From Endozoicomonas sp. G2_1 (GTDB lineage: Bacteria; Pseudomonadota; Gammaproteobacteria; Enterobacterales; Alteromonadaceae): DNA of 64,000 bases. Made by a program: the position numbers and the translations under genes. Below the pieces are notes generated by a model that saw nothing but the letters and a program-made list of their open reading frames with translations, was not told the DNA's origin and made no database searches. The DNA lies in NCBI RefSeq assembly GCF_017744155.1, contig NZ_JAGHQT010000015.1, positions 1-64,000 of the forward strand, in the 5' to 3' direction. How positions within the stretch are numbered: the first letter of the stretch is position 1; each line of letters opens with the position of its first letter. This document shows, in pieces, positions 1 through 8,800 of the stretch.

Positions 1-1
1 A

Positions 2-61
2 CGGCATCAAGACAAGATGGAGAAACAAGAAGAGAAACGTCAATTACATTTACTAGGATAA
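2..61 (+). CDS. C-terminal tail of a gene entering from the left, possibly an IS200-type transposase
   Basis: An open frame enters from the left edge and ends at TAA 59-61 after a charged, Gln/Glu/Lys-rich tail that finishes in QLHLLG. Only 19 residues are visible, so family assignment from the protein alone is not possible. Short, highly charged tails of this kind are found at the C-terminus of many IS200/IS605 Y1 transposases, and the two hairpins that follow directly have the layout of an IS200/IS605 right end. The transposase call is therefore an inference from context. Confidence 0.4.
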   Translation, partial: RHQDKMEKQEEKRQLHLLG

Positions 62-64
62 CCC

Positions 65-114
65 AGCCCCCTTGTTTAGGGGGCTTACGCAAAGCCACCT
101 TCTTTAGAAGGTGG
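65..114 (+). terminator. Tandem hairpins after the left-edge gene
   Basis: Two perfect 8-bp stems, 65-72/78-85 and 95-102/107-114, separated by 9 nt, begin four bases after the stop codon. The second is followed by a T-rich stretch (116-130). They can act as transcription terminators whether or not they also form the subterminal hairpin of an insertion sequence. Confidence 0.5.
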
Positions 115-311
115 ATTCTTTACTTTTGTTAGTCAGTTTTTGTTTTATAAATTGAGTAAAACCATTAAAGCTGACAACAGAAGAGTTACAAAGAATTAAG
201 AAGAGTGCTACTACTTACATAAACAATATCTTCGCACCGAAAGAATAACCGCAAAATCTCACTCTAATAAGCAGTAGTTAAATGGCAATTAAAAGATAAC
301 GCAAAAAACTT

Positions 312-1676
312 ATGGCAGAAGTTTGTTTACAAAGTGTGCAGCAAAAAAGATTATCAAGTTTGTCTTTACTTGGGTTGCTGTTTGCACTTGGCTACGCTTA
401 TTTAGCTGTTCAATCCAAGACGCTACTGACACTCGCGCCAACGCTGACCATACTCATTACCTTTTCATTATTACTGTTCAGCTATTGGTATTACCTTAAG
501 TGGGGCAACCATCAACCGACGTTTGCTGAGATTTTTTTGTGGGCGGTTGTGTTTCGCAGTATCGCACTGGTTGGTGAGCCAATACTCGAAGACGACTTTT
601 ATCGTTATCTGTGGGATGGTTTCACATTGGTTACTTATGGCAGCCCTTACGGAATCGCACCTGAGGCTTACTTTGATGCCGAAGGGGTTCCAGCGCTAAT
701 GCAATCGACGCTTGACGGCATTAATAACCCTCATATCGCGACAATATACGGCCCAGTCAATCAATTGATTTTTGCTTTAGGCTACCTGATTGCGCCCGGC
801 CAGGTGTGGCCGTTGCAGTTAATTTTTGCTTTGTTTGATCTCGGTGTTATCTACTTACTAAAAGGGTTAACCAGCCACAGGAATATCCTTTTATATGCGT
901 GGTCGCCTTTGCTAATCAAAGAATTTGCTTTTACCGCCCATCCAGATGTTATGGCGGTGTTTTTTCTACTCGCCGCTAGTCTCTGTTTTCTTAAACACAA
1001 ACCGCAATGGCTTGGCGCTTTTGCGGCACTAGCGGTAGCGAGTAAAGTGTTCGCTCTGGTAGCTATACCTTTGCTGCTGCTTCGCTCGATTCGCGCTTGG
1101 CTGTACTTTACCATTGTTTTGGTTTGCTTGTATTTACCATTTGCCGACAGTTTGTTCTTTGCCAATAGTGAGCACGGTTTTAACGCGATGTCGTCGGGCT
1201 GGTTTTTTAACGCGCCACTTTATCTTTTGTTTGCTGAGTACTTGTTTACTCTCAAGCTACTGACTGCTTTGTCATTCATTGGACTTTGGTGTTGGCTAGC
1301 AGCCAAGTTTATCTTTGCTGAGCAGATGGTAAAAGTCGGTTTATTTGAGGGCGAAGCGACAGAACAGCGTGTTCATTTGCCTCGAATGGATTATTTATTT
1401 GCCGGGCTTTTATTACTGGGACCAGTACTAAACCCTTGGTATTGGGTTTGGGTCTTGGCATTTGCCGCCATTTGGCCAAGTATTTGGGCGTGGTTGACTA
1501 GTCTCGCTTTACTCTTGAGTTACATTATTGGTTTGCATCTGGAGTCTTTGACACTTGGGGCTTATCAACACCCCAATTGGGGGGTAGTTGCCGAGTTTGG
1601 TCTTGTCGGACTCGGCTTTATCTTGAGTAGTAAATCCGTTCAGCAATTGCTATTTAAGCGATTGGGGAGGCATTAA
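312..1676 (+). CDS. Multi-pass membrane glycosyltransferase-like protein (GT-C / DUF2029 type)
   Basis: A 454-residue, strongly hydrophobic protein with roughly ten or more membrane segments. The motif EDDFYRYLWDG after the second or third segment (about residue 90) has the acidic EDD/DxxRY pattern found in the first extracytoplasmic loop of GT-C-fold, polyprenyl-phosphate-sugar-dependent transferases (mannosyltransferase/DUF2029-like). The loop acid is the likely catalytic or metal-binding site. It would act in the inner membrane, moving a sugar from a lipid donor to an unknown acceptor. No glycan cluster surrounds it. The stop overlaps the end of the convergent small gene by 4 bases. ATG 312 has only a weak ribosome site. 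Family level is fairly sure, substrate unknown. Confidence 0.6.
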   Translation: MAEVCLQSVQQKRLSSLSLLGLLFALGYAYLAVQSKTLLTLAPTLTILITFSLLLFSYWYYLKWGNHQPTFAEIFLWAVVFRSIALVGEPILEDDFYRYLWDGFTLVTYGSPYGIAPEAYFDAEGVPALMQSTLDGINNPHIATIYGPVNQLIFALGYLIAPGQVWPLQLIFALFDLGVIYLLKGLTSHRNILLYAWSPLLIKEFAFTAHPDVMAVFFLLAASLCFLKHKPQWLGAFAALAVASKVFALVAIPLLLLRSIRAWLYFTIVLVCLYLPFADSLFFANSEHGFNAMSSGWFFNAPLYLLFAEYLFTLKLLTALSFIGLWCWLAAKFIFAEQMVKVGLFEGEATEQRVHLPRMDYLFAGLLLLGPVLNPWYWVWVLAFAAIWPSIWAWLTSLALLLSYIIGLHLESLTLGAYQHPNWGVVAEFGLVGLGFILSSKSVQQLLFKRLGRH

Positions 1677-2062
1677 CTCAAATGCAGTTTAAAACGGTTG
1701 TTGACAAAGTATAAGTAGATGAATAAATCATCGCGATTTAATACTTGGTAGATGGCTTTGCTGGTGTCATCACAGCGATAGAGTGCTTTTGCTAAATCGT
1801 TGTACTTTTTACCTTTGTAGGCTTTTAACGTGCTGCGTTTTATTTTTTTAACTGCACCCGCTTTTTCTTCATCCAAAAAGCAAAACTTTACTCTGCCATA
1901 AGCTTTTGTTCTGCCTTTGAAAAGCTTCTTGCCTTTTTCATAAACTGGATCTGTTTGCACTTTGGGAAGGTTGCGATAGTGACCGCCAGTGCTACCTGAG
2001 GCAGCAGCAGTTAAAGAAAAAACTGACACTAAGCCAGCGATTAAAATGTTGCGATAAAACAT
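1673..2062 (-). CDS. Small exported protein of unknown function
   Basis: A 129-residue protein with a clear signal peptide (about residues 1-22, ending in AAASG) and a good ribosome site (TGAGGTCGAG) before ATG 2062. The mature protein is basic and holds two cysteines, in KFCFLDE and YRCDDTS, which could form a disulfide. The early YEKGKKLFKG stretch resembles the first helix of small c-type cytochromes, but there is no CxxCH, so haem attachment is not indicated. It follows dacA after a terminator and runs tail to tail with the glycosyltransferase-like gene. I do not recognise the family. Confidence 0.6.
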   Translation of the reverse strand: MFYRNILIAGLVSVFSLTAAASGSTGGHYRNLPKVQTDPVYEKGKKLFKGRTKAYGRVKFCFLDEEKAGAVKKIKRSTLKAYKGKKYNDLAKALYRCDDTSKAIYQVLNRDDLFIYLYFVNNRFKLHLS

Positions 2063-2188
2063 ATCTCGACCTCAGGAATTGATTTAGCTAGAAAACCAGA
2101 CCCAAATGTCAGTGTATAAATTTCAGCCGTGATAGAATTGTGATAATTCTAGGAGAGCAGTGTAGAGCGTTTAACAGCAGTAACAAAA

Positions 2189-2219
2189 AAGCAGGTAGAA
2201 CTTTCGTTCATACCTGCTT
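2189..2219 (-). terminator. Rho-independent terminator of dacA
   Basis: AAGCAGGTA (2189-2197) pairs with TACCTGCTT (2211-2219), and an inner GAAC/GTTC pair extends the stem. Read on the minus strand, the hairpin is followed by TTTTTTGTTA. It lies 22 bases past the dacA stop, at the end of the core cluster. Confidence 0.85.
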
Positions 2220-2241
2220 CTCAAAAAAACTAGTGACTCGA

Positions 2242-3474
2242 CTAGTTGGCGAACTGTAGTTTTACGTAGTCAACCAAACGGCTAAATAAGCCGCCTTCGT
2301 TAACTTCTTGTAAAGTGACTAACGGATATTCAGCAATGTCTTCCCCGTCTAGTTGTAGGAACACCTTACCTACAACTTGTCCTTTACTGATTGGTGCCGT
2401 AAGTTGTTGGTCAAGCTCAAAATTTGCTTTCAAGTTTTTGCGTTGACCACGAGGAATGGTGATTGGGGTATCGGTTAAAATACCAAGTTCAACTTGCTCA
2501 CTGTCACCCATCCACACGCGATTAGTTGTCAATTTATCGCCAGCTTTATACGGCGTGTAGGTCTCGAAAAAGCGGAAGCCATAAGTTAATAGTTTTTTGC
2601 TTTCTACTTTACGGGCGCGGTCGCTGTCGGCACCCATAACAACGCTCACTAAGCGCATACCGCCTTTAGTCGCTGAAGTCACTAGGCTATAACCAGCTTC
2701 AGAGGTATGGCCGGTTTTAATGCCGTCAACATTCATACTTTTGTCCCATAACAGGCCATTGCGGTTGTATTGTTTGATGTTGTTGTAGGTGTATGACTTT
2801 TGCTTGTACAAGACGTATTCAGACGGAACATCTCGAATCAGTGCAACACCGAGAGCGGCCATGTCACGAGGAGTTGTGTAGTGTGATTCACTGTGTAAAC
2901 CGTGGCTATTTTCAAATAAGGTGTTGTCCATACCAAGTTGCTTGGCATAGGCATTCATCATGTCGGCAAAGGCGCTTTCACTACCTGCAATGTGTTCAGC
3001 CATGGCAATACACGCATCATTACCTGAGGCAACAATAATACCTTGGTTGAGATCGCCAACGGATACTTCAGTACCTACTTCTAAAAACATTAACGAAGAA
3101 CCCTTTAGTACAGGTGAACCTGTAGCCCACGCATTTTTACTAATGGTGACCATGTCGGTTTCTTTAATGTTATTTTGTTTTAGCTCTTGGCCGATGATGT
3201 AACTGGTCATCATCTTAGTCAGGCTCGCTGGCGCCAATAATGTGTCTTCATTTTCACCAGAAATCACTTTGCCGGTATTGTAATCAATTAAGATGTGGCC
3301 TTTGGCGTTAATTGTTGGTGCATCAGGGATAATAGTGGCCGCGTGAGCGACAGATGTCGTTGTTGCAATAACCACCGCACTAGTGCTGGCAACAGCGATA
3401 AATTTACGACTAATTCGTGCAAAAAGAGGGCTGAGTTTGTTTAATAAATAATGAGAAGAATTGGGGTAAAACAT
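2242..3474 (-). CDS. dacA: D-alanyl-D-alanine carboxypeptidase (PBP5/6 type)
   Basis: A low-molecular-weight penicillin-binding protein of 410 residues that trims the terminal D-Ala of peptidoglycan pentapeptides in the periplasm. The three catalytic boxes are present: S84-L-T-K87, S150-G-N152 and K253-T-G255. A signal peptide ending in SVAHA precedes them. The C-terminal beta-rich PBP5 domain ends in a short amphipathic segment (LFSRLVDYVKLQF) that would anchor it to the outer face of the inner membrane. The start is ATG 3474, preceded by AGGAAAACT; a longer in-frame reading to 3570 adds 32 residues with no secretion logic. It sits 183 bases after rlpA in the standard mrdA-rodA-rlpA-dacA order and may also have its own promoter. 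Confidence 0.95.
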   Translation of the reverse strand: MFYPNSSHYLLNKLSPLFARISRKFIAVASTSAVVIATTTSVAHAATIIPDAPTINAKGHILIDYNTGKVISGENEDTLLAPASLTKMMTSYIIGQELKQNNIKETDMVTISKNAWATGSPVLKGSSLMFLEVGTEVSVGDLNQGIIVASGNDACIAMAEHIAGSESAFADMMNAYAKQLGMDNTLFENSHGLHSESHYTTPRDMAALGVALIRDVPSEYVLYKQKSYTYNNIKQYNRNGLLWDKSMNVDGIKTGHTSEAGYSLVTSATKGGMRLVSVVMGADSDRARKVESKKLLTYGFRFFETYTPYKAGDKLTTNRVWMGDSEQVELGILTDTPITIPRGQRKNLKANFELDQQLTAPISKGQVVGKVFLQLDGEDIAEYPLVTLQEVNEGGLFSRLVDYVKLQFAN

Positions 3475-3657
3475 AGTTTTCCTATTTAATCGGAGGACAA
3501 TAAACTCAAGGATATATTTAAAGGTATAACGGCAGAGTATACCAGCTTTATTGCGCTTGGCTACGCTCAAACCAAGGGATTTGCAAGTAAAAAGTAAAAA
3601 AGTTTTACTGAGTATTTACTCTGGTAGATTAGTGTGACTGAGTTTGAACTTCGCCGA

Positions 3658-4689
3658 TTATTGGCCTGGTACGAGAGTTTTAATAAAAGCGTTTGGGTAG
3701 CCAGAGCTTTTTAGTTGTTCAAGCACTTGCTGTAGTCGGCTAGATTGTTGAAATGGACCAATTTGAATGCGATAAAGTCCTTGATACTCAGCGCTCTGAG
3801 CAGTTATCTGGTAAAGCGAACTCAAAGCCGCGACAGTTTTATCGGCGGTGTTTTTATCTCGGGTGACAAAAACTTGAATCACCTTATTGTAACCACCGCT
3901 ATCTATTGGCGTTGCTTGTGCTGCGGATAGCGTTGAGTGGCTTGCATTCGTTGAATTAGAATTTATTTTGGGGTCGTTGGGCGTGACATTATTAACTGGC
4001 CCACTAGCAAATGATGCTGCTGTGTTAACACTGCTCTGCACAAGCTCTTGAGCGCTTGTTACGTCGTTATTGGCAGTTTGAACTATATCTGTATTTTGGC
4101 TGGTGTTTACCGGTAACTCGGGATTAGTGCCGGGAATGATTGCCCGTCCGTATTGATCAAATTCAGTTATCGCTTGAATACGAACTTGTGCCGTACCTGT
4201 TTTTAGCATATCGAGCTTGAATGCTGCGCTATATGATAGGTCGATAACACGGTTTTGGTGAAAAGGGCCTCTGTCGTTGACTCGAACAATAACACTTTTA
4301 TTATTGGCAGTATTGGTGACTTTGGCATAGGTTGGCAGCGGTAGGTTTTTATGAGCTGCACTCATGCCGTACATATTGTAAATTTCGCCGTTGGAGGTTA
4401 AATGACCGTGGAATTTTTTACCGTACCAAGAGGCGGTACCAGTTTGCTCAAACCCTTTAGCACTGGCTAACACTTGGTAATTTTTGCCTCTTACTTGATA
4501 GTTTTTATTACCACCTCGGCTAGGTGGCTCAGCGCGAGGAATTGCGTCTTCTAGTTCGTGACTACTGGGCAGACGAGTTGGAATACTATCGTGTTTTTGC
4601 TGATAGCGGCCGTATTGGCTACTAGTGCAAGCAGAAAGTACTGTACTGACTAGCAACAACGGGAGCCAAGTGCGCGAACTGTTATTCAT
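3658..4689 (-). CDS. rlpA: RlpA, septal-ring lytic transglycosylase lipoprotein with SPOR domain
   Basis: A 343-residue outer-membrane lipoprotein. The signal peptide ends in a lipobox, LSAC, with Cys21. A double-psi beta-barrel domain spans about residues 83-165 (GTASWYG start, RVNDRGPF core). Glu102, His113 and Asp139 occur in the order of the catalytic residues known for Pseudomonas RlpA. A Ser/Thr/Asn-rich linker leads to a C-terminal SPOR domain (about 260-343) that binds denuded glycan at division sites. ATG 4689 begins 8 bases after the rodA stop. A TTG directly before it (4692) would add one residue. Translation is probably coupled to rodA. Confidence 0.93.
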   Translation of the reverse strand: MNNSSRTWLPLLLVSTVLSACTSSQYGRYQQKHDSIPTRLPSSHELEDAIPRAEPPSRGGNKNYQVRGKNYQVLASAKGFEQTGTASWYGKKFHGHLTSNGEIYNMYGMSAAHKNLPLPTYAKVTNTANNKSVIVRVNDRGPFHQNRVIDLSYSAAFKLDMLKTGTAQVRIQAITEFDQYGRAIIPGTNPELPVNTSQNTDIVQTANNDVTSAQELVQSSVNTAASFASGPVNNVTPNDPKINSNSTNASHSTLSAAQATPIDSGGYNKVIQVFVTRDKNTADKTVAALSSLYQITAQSAEYQGLYRIQIGPFQQSSRLQQVLEQLKSSGYPNAFIKTLVPGQ

Positions 4690-4697
4690 CAAGGTAA

Positions 4698-5828
4698 CTA
4701 ACCAATAAAGCGTTTTCGGGTACTAATACCCATTAGCATGCCAAAGCCTGCCATTAATGTCACCATTGACGTACCGCCATAACTCACTAGCGGCAACGGA
4801 ACCCCAACTACAGGTAACAAGCCTGAAACCATGCCGATATTAACAAAAACATAAACAAAAAAGGTTAAGGTAATACTACCGGCCAATAACTTGTTGAAGG
4901 CAGTTTGAGCATTAACGGCTATCCATAAACCGCGCATAACGATGGCGAGATAAACTAATAGTAATAGTGTTACGCCAATCAACCCGAACTCTTCACTAAA
5001 AACAGCAAAAATAAAGTCGGTGTGGCGCTCTGGTAAAAATTCTAGCTGTGATTGTGTACCTTGTAACCAGCCTTTACCGTAAATACCACCAGAACCAATC
5101 GCGATTTTTGATTGAATAATGTGGTAGCCAGTGCCCAGTGGATCTTGCTCGGGATTCAAAAAAGTAAGTACGCGTTGTTTCTGGTAATCCTTCATTAAAA
5201 ACAACCAGAGTATTGGCGCAAATGCTGAGGCTAGGGCGGTGCAAACGCCAATTAATCGCCAGCTAGCACCGGCTAAAAAGATGACAAAGATGCCAGAGCT
5301 GGCAATCAATAGTGAAGTCCCTAAATCTGGCTGTTTGGCTATAAGTAAGGTCGGCATTAATACCAGGACAAAGGCGAGAATAATATCAGTGGTTTTACTG
5401 GGCAAGTCAGCTCGGCTCAAAAACCATGCAATCATAATTGGCACGACAAGTTTCATCACTTCAGAGGGTTGGAAACGGAAAAAACCAAGGTCGAGCCAAC
5501 GTTGAGCGCCTTTACCGACGTGTCCAAAGAGCAATACGCTGACTAACAGCAAAATACCGATAACAAACAAGGGTACTGCCCATTTGCGAAATAAACTCGG
5601 GGTAATTTGAGCAACAATAAACATTACCACCAATGAAATCCCCAGTCGAACCGCTTGCCTAATCACTAGTGCTTGGTCTTGACCACCCGCGCTATAAACA
5701 ACGAAAAGGCCAAGCAACATCAGGGCTAAAATGCCCAGTAATAATGGCATATCAATGTGAAGTTGCTGCCATAATGATAAACGTTTGGTTTGGTGTTGGC
5801 TTTGATCTAAGGCATTGCTGGTTAGCAC
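4698..5828 (-). CDS. rodA: RodA, SEDS peptidoglycan glycosyltransferase
   Basis: A 376-residue polytopic SEDS-family protein (FtsW/RodA/SpoVE) that polymerises lipid II for lateral wall growth in complex with PBP2. About ten membrane helices are visible. Family signatures include the FLPERHTDFIF stretch, the GTGYHIIQSKIAIGSGG loop and the C-terminal PLPLVSYGGTSM motif. The start is GTG 5828, whose G is shared with the mrdA stop TAG. AGGTGG lies about 9 bases upstream, so the two genes are translationally coupled as in other elongasome operons. The next ATG is 27 codons in and would remove the cytoplasmic N-terminus. Confidence 0.95.
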   Translation of the reverse strand: MLTSNALDQSQHQTKRLSLWQQLHIDMPLLLGILALMLLGLFVVYSAGGQDQALVIRQAVRLGISLVVMFIVAQITPSLFRKWAVPLFVIGILLLVSVLLFGHVGKGAQRWLDLGFFRFQPSEVMKLVVPIMIAWFLSRADLPSKTTDIILAFVLVLMPTLLIAKQPDLGTSLLIASSGIFVIFLAGASWRLIGVCTALASAFAPILWLFLMKDYQKQRVLTFLNPEQDPLGTGYHIIQSKIAIGSGGIYGKGWLQGTQSQLEFLPERHTDFIFAVFSEEFGLIGVTLLLLVYLAIVMRGLWIAVNAQTAFNKLLAGSITLTFFVYVFVNIGMVSGLLPVVGVPLPLVSYGGTSMVTLMAGFGMLMGISTRKRFIG

Positions 5829-7909
5829 TAGTGACCACCTAAGGCAAAATTAAACGGAGATTGATGGAGTTTGGCGTGTTGTTCAGGTGTTAACTGAGAA
5901 TGGTCAGCGAGTTGGCCCGTTTGGTTTAGGCTATCAAACGGCAATACTGCCACTTGCTCTGCGCTAATATTTCGCTCACCAAAATACTGATCCATCATCT
6001 GCCTTGCAACGGGAGCTGCATTGGTACCGCCACCGCCTTTTGCAACATTTTCAATCGCGACAGCAACAATAATTTCGGGCTTGTCATAAGGTGCAAATGC
6101 AATAAACATGGCGTTGTCGCGCTTGTTTTCTTGAATTTTGTCGGCTTCGTACTTTTCGTCTTCGCCTAAACTAGCAACCTGCGCCGAGCCGGTTTTACCT
6201 GCAGCGTCGTACTTGCTACCTTTAAAAGCATCATGAGCTGTGGCACCAACAACTTGCACGGTATTGTGCATAGCATCTAAAACATGTCGCCAGTTTTTTG
6301 CTTGTTTAAGCTCAACAGGTGGCTTGTCTTCATAGTGAATTGTTTCTGTTTTTAACACGGTAGTTTGGCCTGGCACATAGCTTGCTGTTTGCTGGTTTTG
6401 TTGCTGCGCCTCACTTTCAGGTAAACCTTGAATCACAGAAGTTGTCGTTGCTTGCAACAGGTGCGGAATGTGAACGTCGCCTTGGTTAACCAAAATAGAG
6501 GTTGCTTGTGCCAGTTGCAGCGGTGTTACTGTCCAGTAACTTTGACCAATACCAATAGAGACTGTTTCACCTGCATACCAAGGCTGGTTGTAACGGGCGC
6601 GCTTCCAGCCAGCACTTGGCAAGACACCTCGGCTTTCTTCGTGTAAATCGATACCTGTGTAGTCGCCAAAACCGAACTTTTCCATCATGGTACTAATGCG
6701 GTCGATACCGAGTTTGTAGGCTAAGTCGTAATAGTAAATATTGCACGACTGCTCTAACGAGCGCGACAAGTTGACCCATTCGTGGCCCCATTTTTTCCAG
6801 TCGCGATATTTCTTTTCAACCCCTTTGATTTGGTACCAACCGGGATCCCAAATTCGGGTTTCGGGGGTGATAATTTCGTGCTCTAAGCCGGTTAACGCCA
6901 TAAATGGTTTTATGGTTGAAGCTGGCGGGTAGCCTTGTAAGGCGCGATTGATCAGCGGTAAATCTTTTGAGTTCAATAGCCGGCGATAGTTTTTACTACT
7001 AATGCCGTGGACAAATAAATTGCCGTCGTAGGCTGGGTTTGAATACATCGCCAAAATGCCGCCATCACGGGCATCCATCGCAACCACAGCGCCGCGTTTT
7101 CCCGACAGTGCGCGCTTGGCGATCATCTGTAACTCAATGTCGAGGGATAAGGTCAAGTCTTTACCGGGTACCGGCGGCGTGAAGTCTAATGTTCTAAGCA
7201 CTCGGCCTTGGTTGTTTACTTCTACTTCTTGCCAACCAATTTGACCGTGCAAAATATCTTCGTAGTACTTTTCTAAGCCGAGTTTGCCAATATCTCGAGT
7301 CGCGGCATAGTTTTCAGACTTGCCTTCTTGTTCGAGCAAGTTAGCGTCTCGACGATTGATACGAGCAACGTAGCCAAGTGTATGGGTGGTTAAGTCGGCA
7401 AATGGGTAGTAGCGTTTAAGGCGCGCTTCAACGAAAACACCGGGGAATTTGTGTTGATTGACCGAGAACAAAGCAACTTGTTGATCGCTTAGGCGCGATT
7501 TTAGTTCAATGGGCTTAAAGCGGCGTTTGCGTTTTAAGTTTTTAAAAAACTTGTCTTGTTGTTCTTGGCTCAGTTCCAGTAAATCACTCACTTCAGCTAT
7601 AGTGGCGTCAATATCTTCGACTTGCTCAGGAATCACTTCTAAGCTGTAAATCGGTTTGTTTTCCGCCAGCATCACGCCATTGCGATCGTAAATTAAGCCG
7701 CGATTAGGGGCGACTGGCAATAACTTAATGCGATTAGAGTTTGAGCGGGTTTGGTACTTTTCGTATGACTTTACTTCGAGTTGATAAACGTTACTGAATA
7801 AAATCAGTAACATAATAACAACACCTATAAAAGTAATAAAAGTGCGCCGAGCAAATAGGTTTGCTTCAGCGCTGTGATCGCGAATCGTGACTCGTTTTGG
7901 CTTCGCCAT
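5828..7909 (-). CDS. mrdA: Penicillin-binding protein 2 (elongasome transpeptidase)
   Basis: A 693-residue class B penicillin-binding protein that cross-links peptidoglycan during rod elongation with RodA. One N-terminal membrane helix (about 22-42) is followed by the dimerisation/pedestal domain and the transpeptidase domain. Catalytic boxes: S331-T-I-K334, S388-C-N390 and K572-T-G574. The C-terminus has a Gln/Leu-rich extension. ATG 7909 has AGGATATC upstream and lies 11 bases after the rlmH stop. The gene overlaps rodA by one base. Confidence 0.96.
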   Translation of the reverse strand: MAKPKRVTIRDHSAEANLFARRTFITFIGVVIMLLILFSNVYQLEVKSYEKYQTRSNSNRIKLLPVAPNRGLIYDRNGVMLAENKPIYSLEVIPEQVEDIDATIAEVSDLLELSQEQQDKFFKNLKRKRRFKPIELKSRLSDQQVALFSVNQHKFPGVFVEARLKRYYPFADLTTHTLGYVARINRRDANLLEQEGKSENYAATRDIGKLGLEKYYEDILHGQIGWQEVEVNNQGRVLRTLDFTPPVPGKDLTLSLDIELQMIAKRALSGKRGAVVAMDARDGGILAMYSNPAYDGNLFVHGISSKNYRRLLNSKDLPLINRALQGYPPASTIKPFMALTGLEHEIITPETRIWDPGWYQIKGVEKKYRDWKKWGHEWVNLSRSLEQSCNIYYYDLAYKLGIDRISTMMEKFGFGDYTGIDLHEESRGVLPSAGWKRARYNQPWYAGETVSIGIGQSYWTVTPLQLAQATSILVNQGDVHIPHLLQATTTSVIQGLPESEAQQQNQQTASYVPGQTTVLKTETIHYEDKPPVELKQAKNWRHVLDAMHNTVQVVGATAHDAFKGSKYDAAGKTGSAQVASLGEDEKYEADKIQENKRDNAMFIAFAPYDKPEIIVAVAIENVAKGGGGTNAAPVARQMMDQYFGERNISAEQVAVLPFDSLNQTGQLADHSQLTPEQHAKLHQSPFNFALGGH

Positions 7910-7920
7910 CGCTTGATATC

Positions 7921-8391
7921 CTACTCTCGGTGATACGGATGGTTATTATTAATACTCCACGCGCGGTAGAGACTTTCTGCCACCAACACTCTTACCATAG
8001 GGTGTGGTAAAGTCAGTGGTGACAATGACCACTTTTGTTCAGATGCTTGAATACAGGCGGGAGCTAAGCCCTCAGGCCCACCAACGAGTAAAGCAACGTC
8101 TCGGCCGTCGTGCTGCCAGCGTTCTAGTTGGTTAGCGAGTTGTGGTGTTGTCCACGGTTTGCCTTCTACTTCAAGTGTAACAATGCGATTGCCTTTGGGA
8201 ATGGCAGCGAGGGTTTGCTCGCCTTCTTTTTCCAATATTCGAGCAATATCGGCATTTTTTCCGCGTTTACCCGGTGGGATTTCAACGAGATGAAAGCTCA
8301 AATCGCGAGGAAAGCGCCGGCGATATTCTTCAAAGCCTTGGCTCACCCAAGCCGGCATTTTAGTACCAACGGCATATAAGGTAATGCGCAT
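7921..8391 (-). CDS. rlmH: RlmH, 23S rRNA pseudouridine-1915 N3-methyltransferase
   Basis: A 156-residue SPOUT-class methyltransferase that methylates pseudouridine 1915 in helix 69 of 23S rRNA on assembled 70S ribosomes. The trefoil-knot SAM site is visible as [11 protein letters not shown] near residue 105, and the family C-terminus [15 protein letters not shown] is intact. Length matches E. coli YbeA (155). It begins 9 bases after rsfS and ends 11 bases before mrdA, the usual order. Confidence 0.96.
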   Translation of the reverse strand: MRITLYAVGTKMPAWVSQGFEEYRRRFPRDLSFHLVEIPPGKRGKNADIARILEKEGEQTLAAIPKGNRIVTLEVEGKPWTTPQLANQLERWQHDGRDVALLVGGPEGLAPACIQASEQKWSLSPLTLPHPMVRVLVAESLYRAWSINNNHPYHRE

Positions 8392-8400
8392 AGCCTTTGG

Positions 8401-8718
8401 TTAGCTCCAAAGTTGCTCAAGTTGGTAGGTATCGCGGGTTTCATCAGTCATCACATGAACAACAACGTCGCCCAAATCAACTAATGACCACTCACCAATG
8501 TCGTTGCCTTCAACACCTAAAGGTTCAACACCAGCGGCGCGGCTTTCCAAAATAACATGCTCAGCGATAGATTTTACGTGGCGGCTAGAGTTGCCTGAAC
8601 AAACTATCATAGCATCAGCAAAGCTGGCTTTGCCTTTTACATCGAGTACCGTGATATCACGGCCTTTTAAATCGTCAATTTTATCGGTAACAAAAGCGAT
8701 TAACGCGTCGGTTTGCAA
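8401..8718 (-). CDS. rsfS: RsfS, ribosomal silencing factor
   Basis: A 105-residue protein of the Iojap/RsfS family. It binds ribosomal protein L14 and blocks subunit joining when nutrients are short. Conserved stretches include [26 protein letters not shown] and [14 protein letters not shown]. The start is TTG 8718: the N-terminus [14 protein letters not shown] aligns with E. coli YbeB from its first residue, and AGGAAAA lies upstream. The TTG start may keep expression low. Confidence 0.95.
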   Translation of the reverse strand: MQTDALIAFVTDKIDDLKGRDITVLDVKGKASFADAMIVCSGNSSRHVKSIAEHVILESRAAGVEPLGVEGNDIGEWSLVDLGDVVVHVMTDETRDTYQLEQLWS

Positions 8719-8800
8719 GAGATTTTCCTATCTTTGGTATTTTTTTGAAGTGTAGCACTTTTGCCAAAATGAGTTAAGCGGCAAATGTTATCGCGGCCGA

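Larger units (their letters stand above)
1..123 (+). mobile_element. Putative right end of an IS200/IS605-family insertion sequence
   Basis: Directly after the stop at 59-61 lie two perfect hairpins: 65-72/78-85 (AGCCCCCT arm, TGTTT loop) and 95-102/107-114 (CCACCTTC arm, TTTA loop). They are followed by ATTCTTTAC, ending at 123. A subterminal G/C-rich hairpin with a small T-rich loop, followed a few bases later by a TTxAC tetra- or pentanucleotide, is the typical right-end architecture of IS200/IS605 elements, which lack terminal inverted repeats. The left end is outside the window. The alternative is a pair of ordinary transcription terminators for the upstream gene. Confidence 0.5.

Noticed and set aside
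851-1165. Minus-strand 104-codon frame inside the glycosyltransferase-like gene
   Set aside because: No ribosome site, no protein-like composition, and fully inside a convincing membrane protein gene.
3475-3570. N-terminal extension of dacA
   Set aside because: The extra 32 residues lie ahead of the signal peptide, and AGGAAAACT marks ATG 3474.
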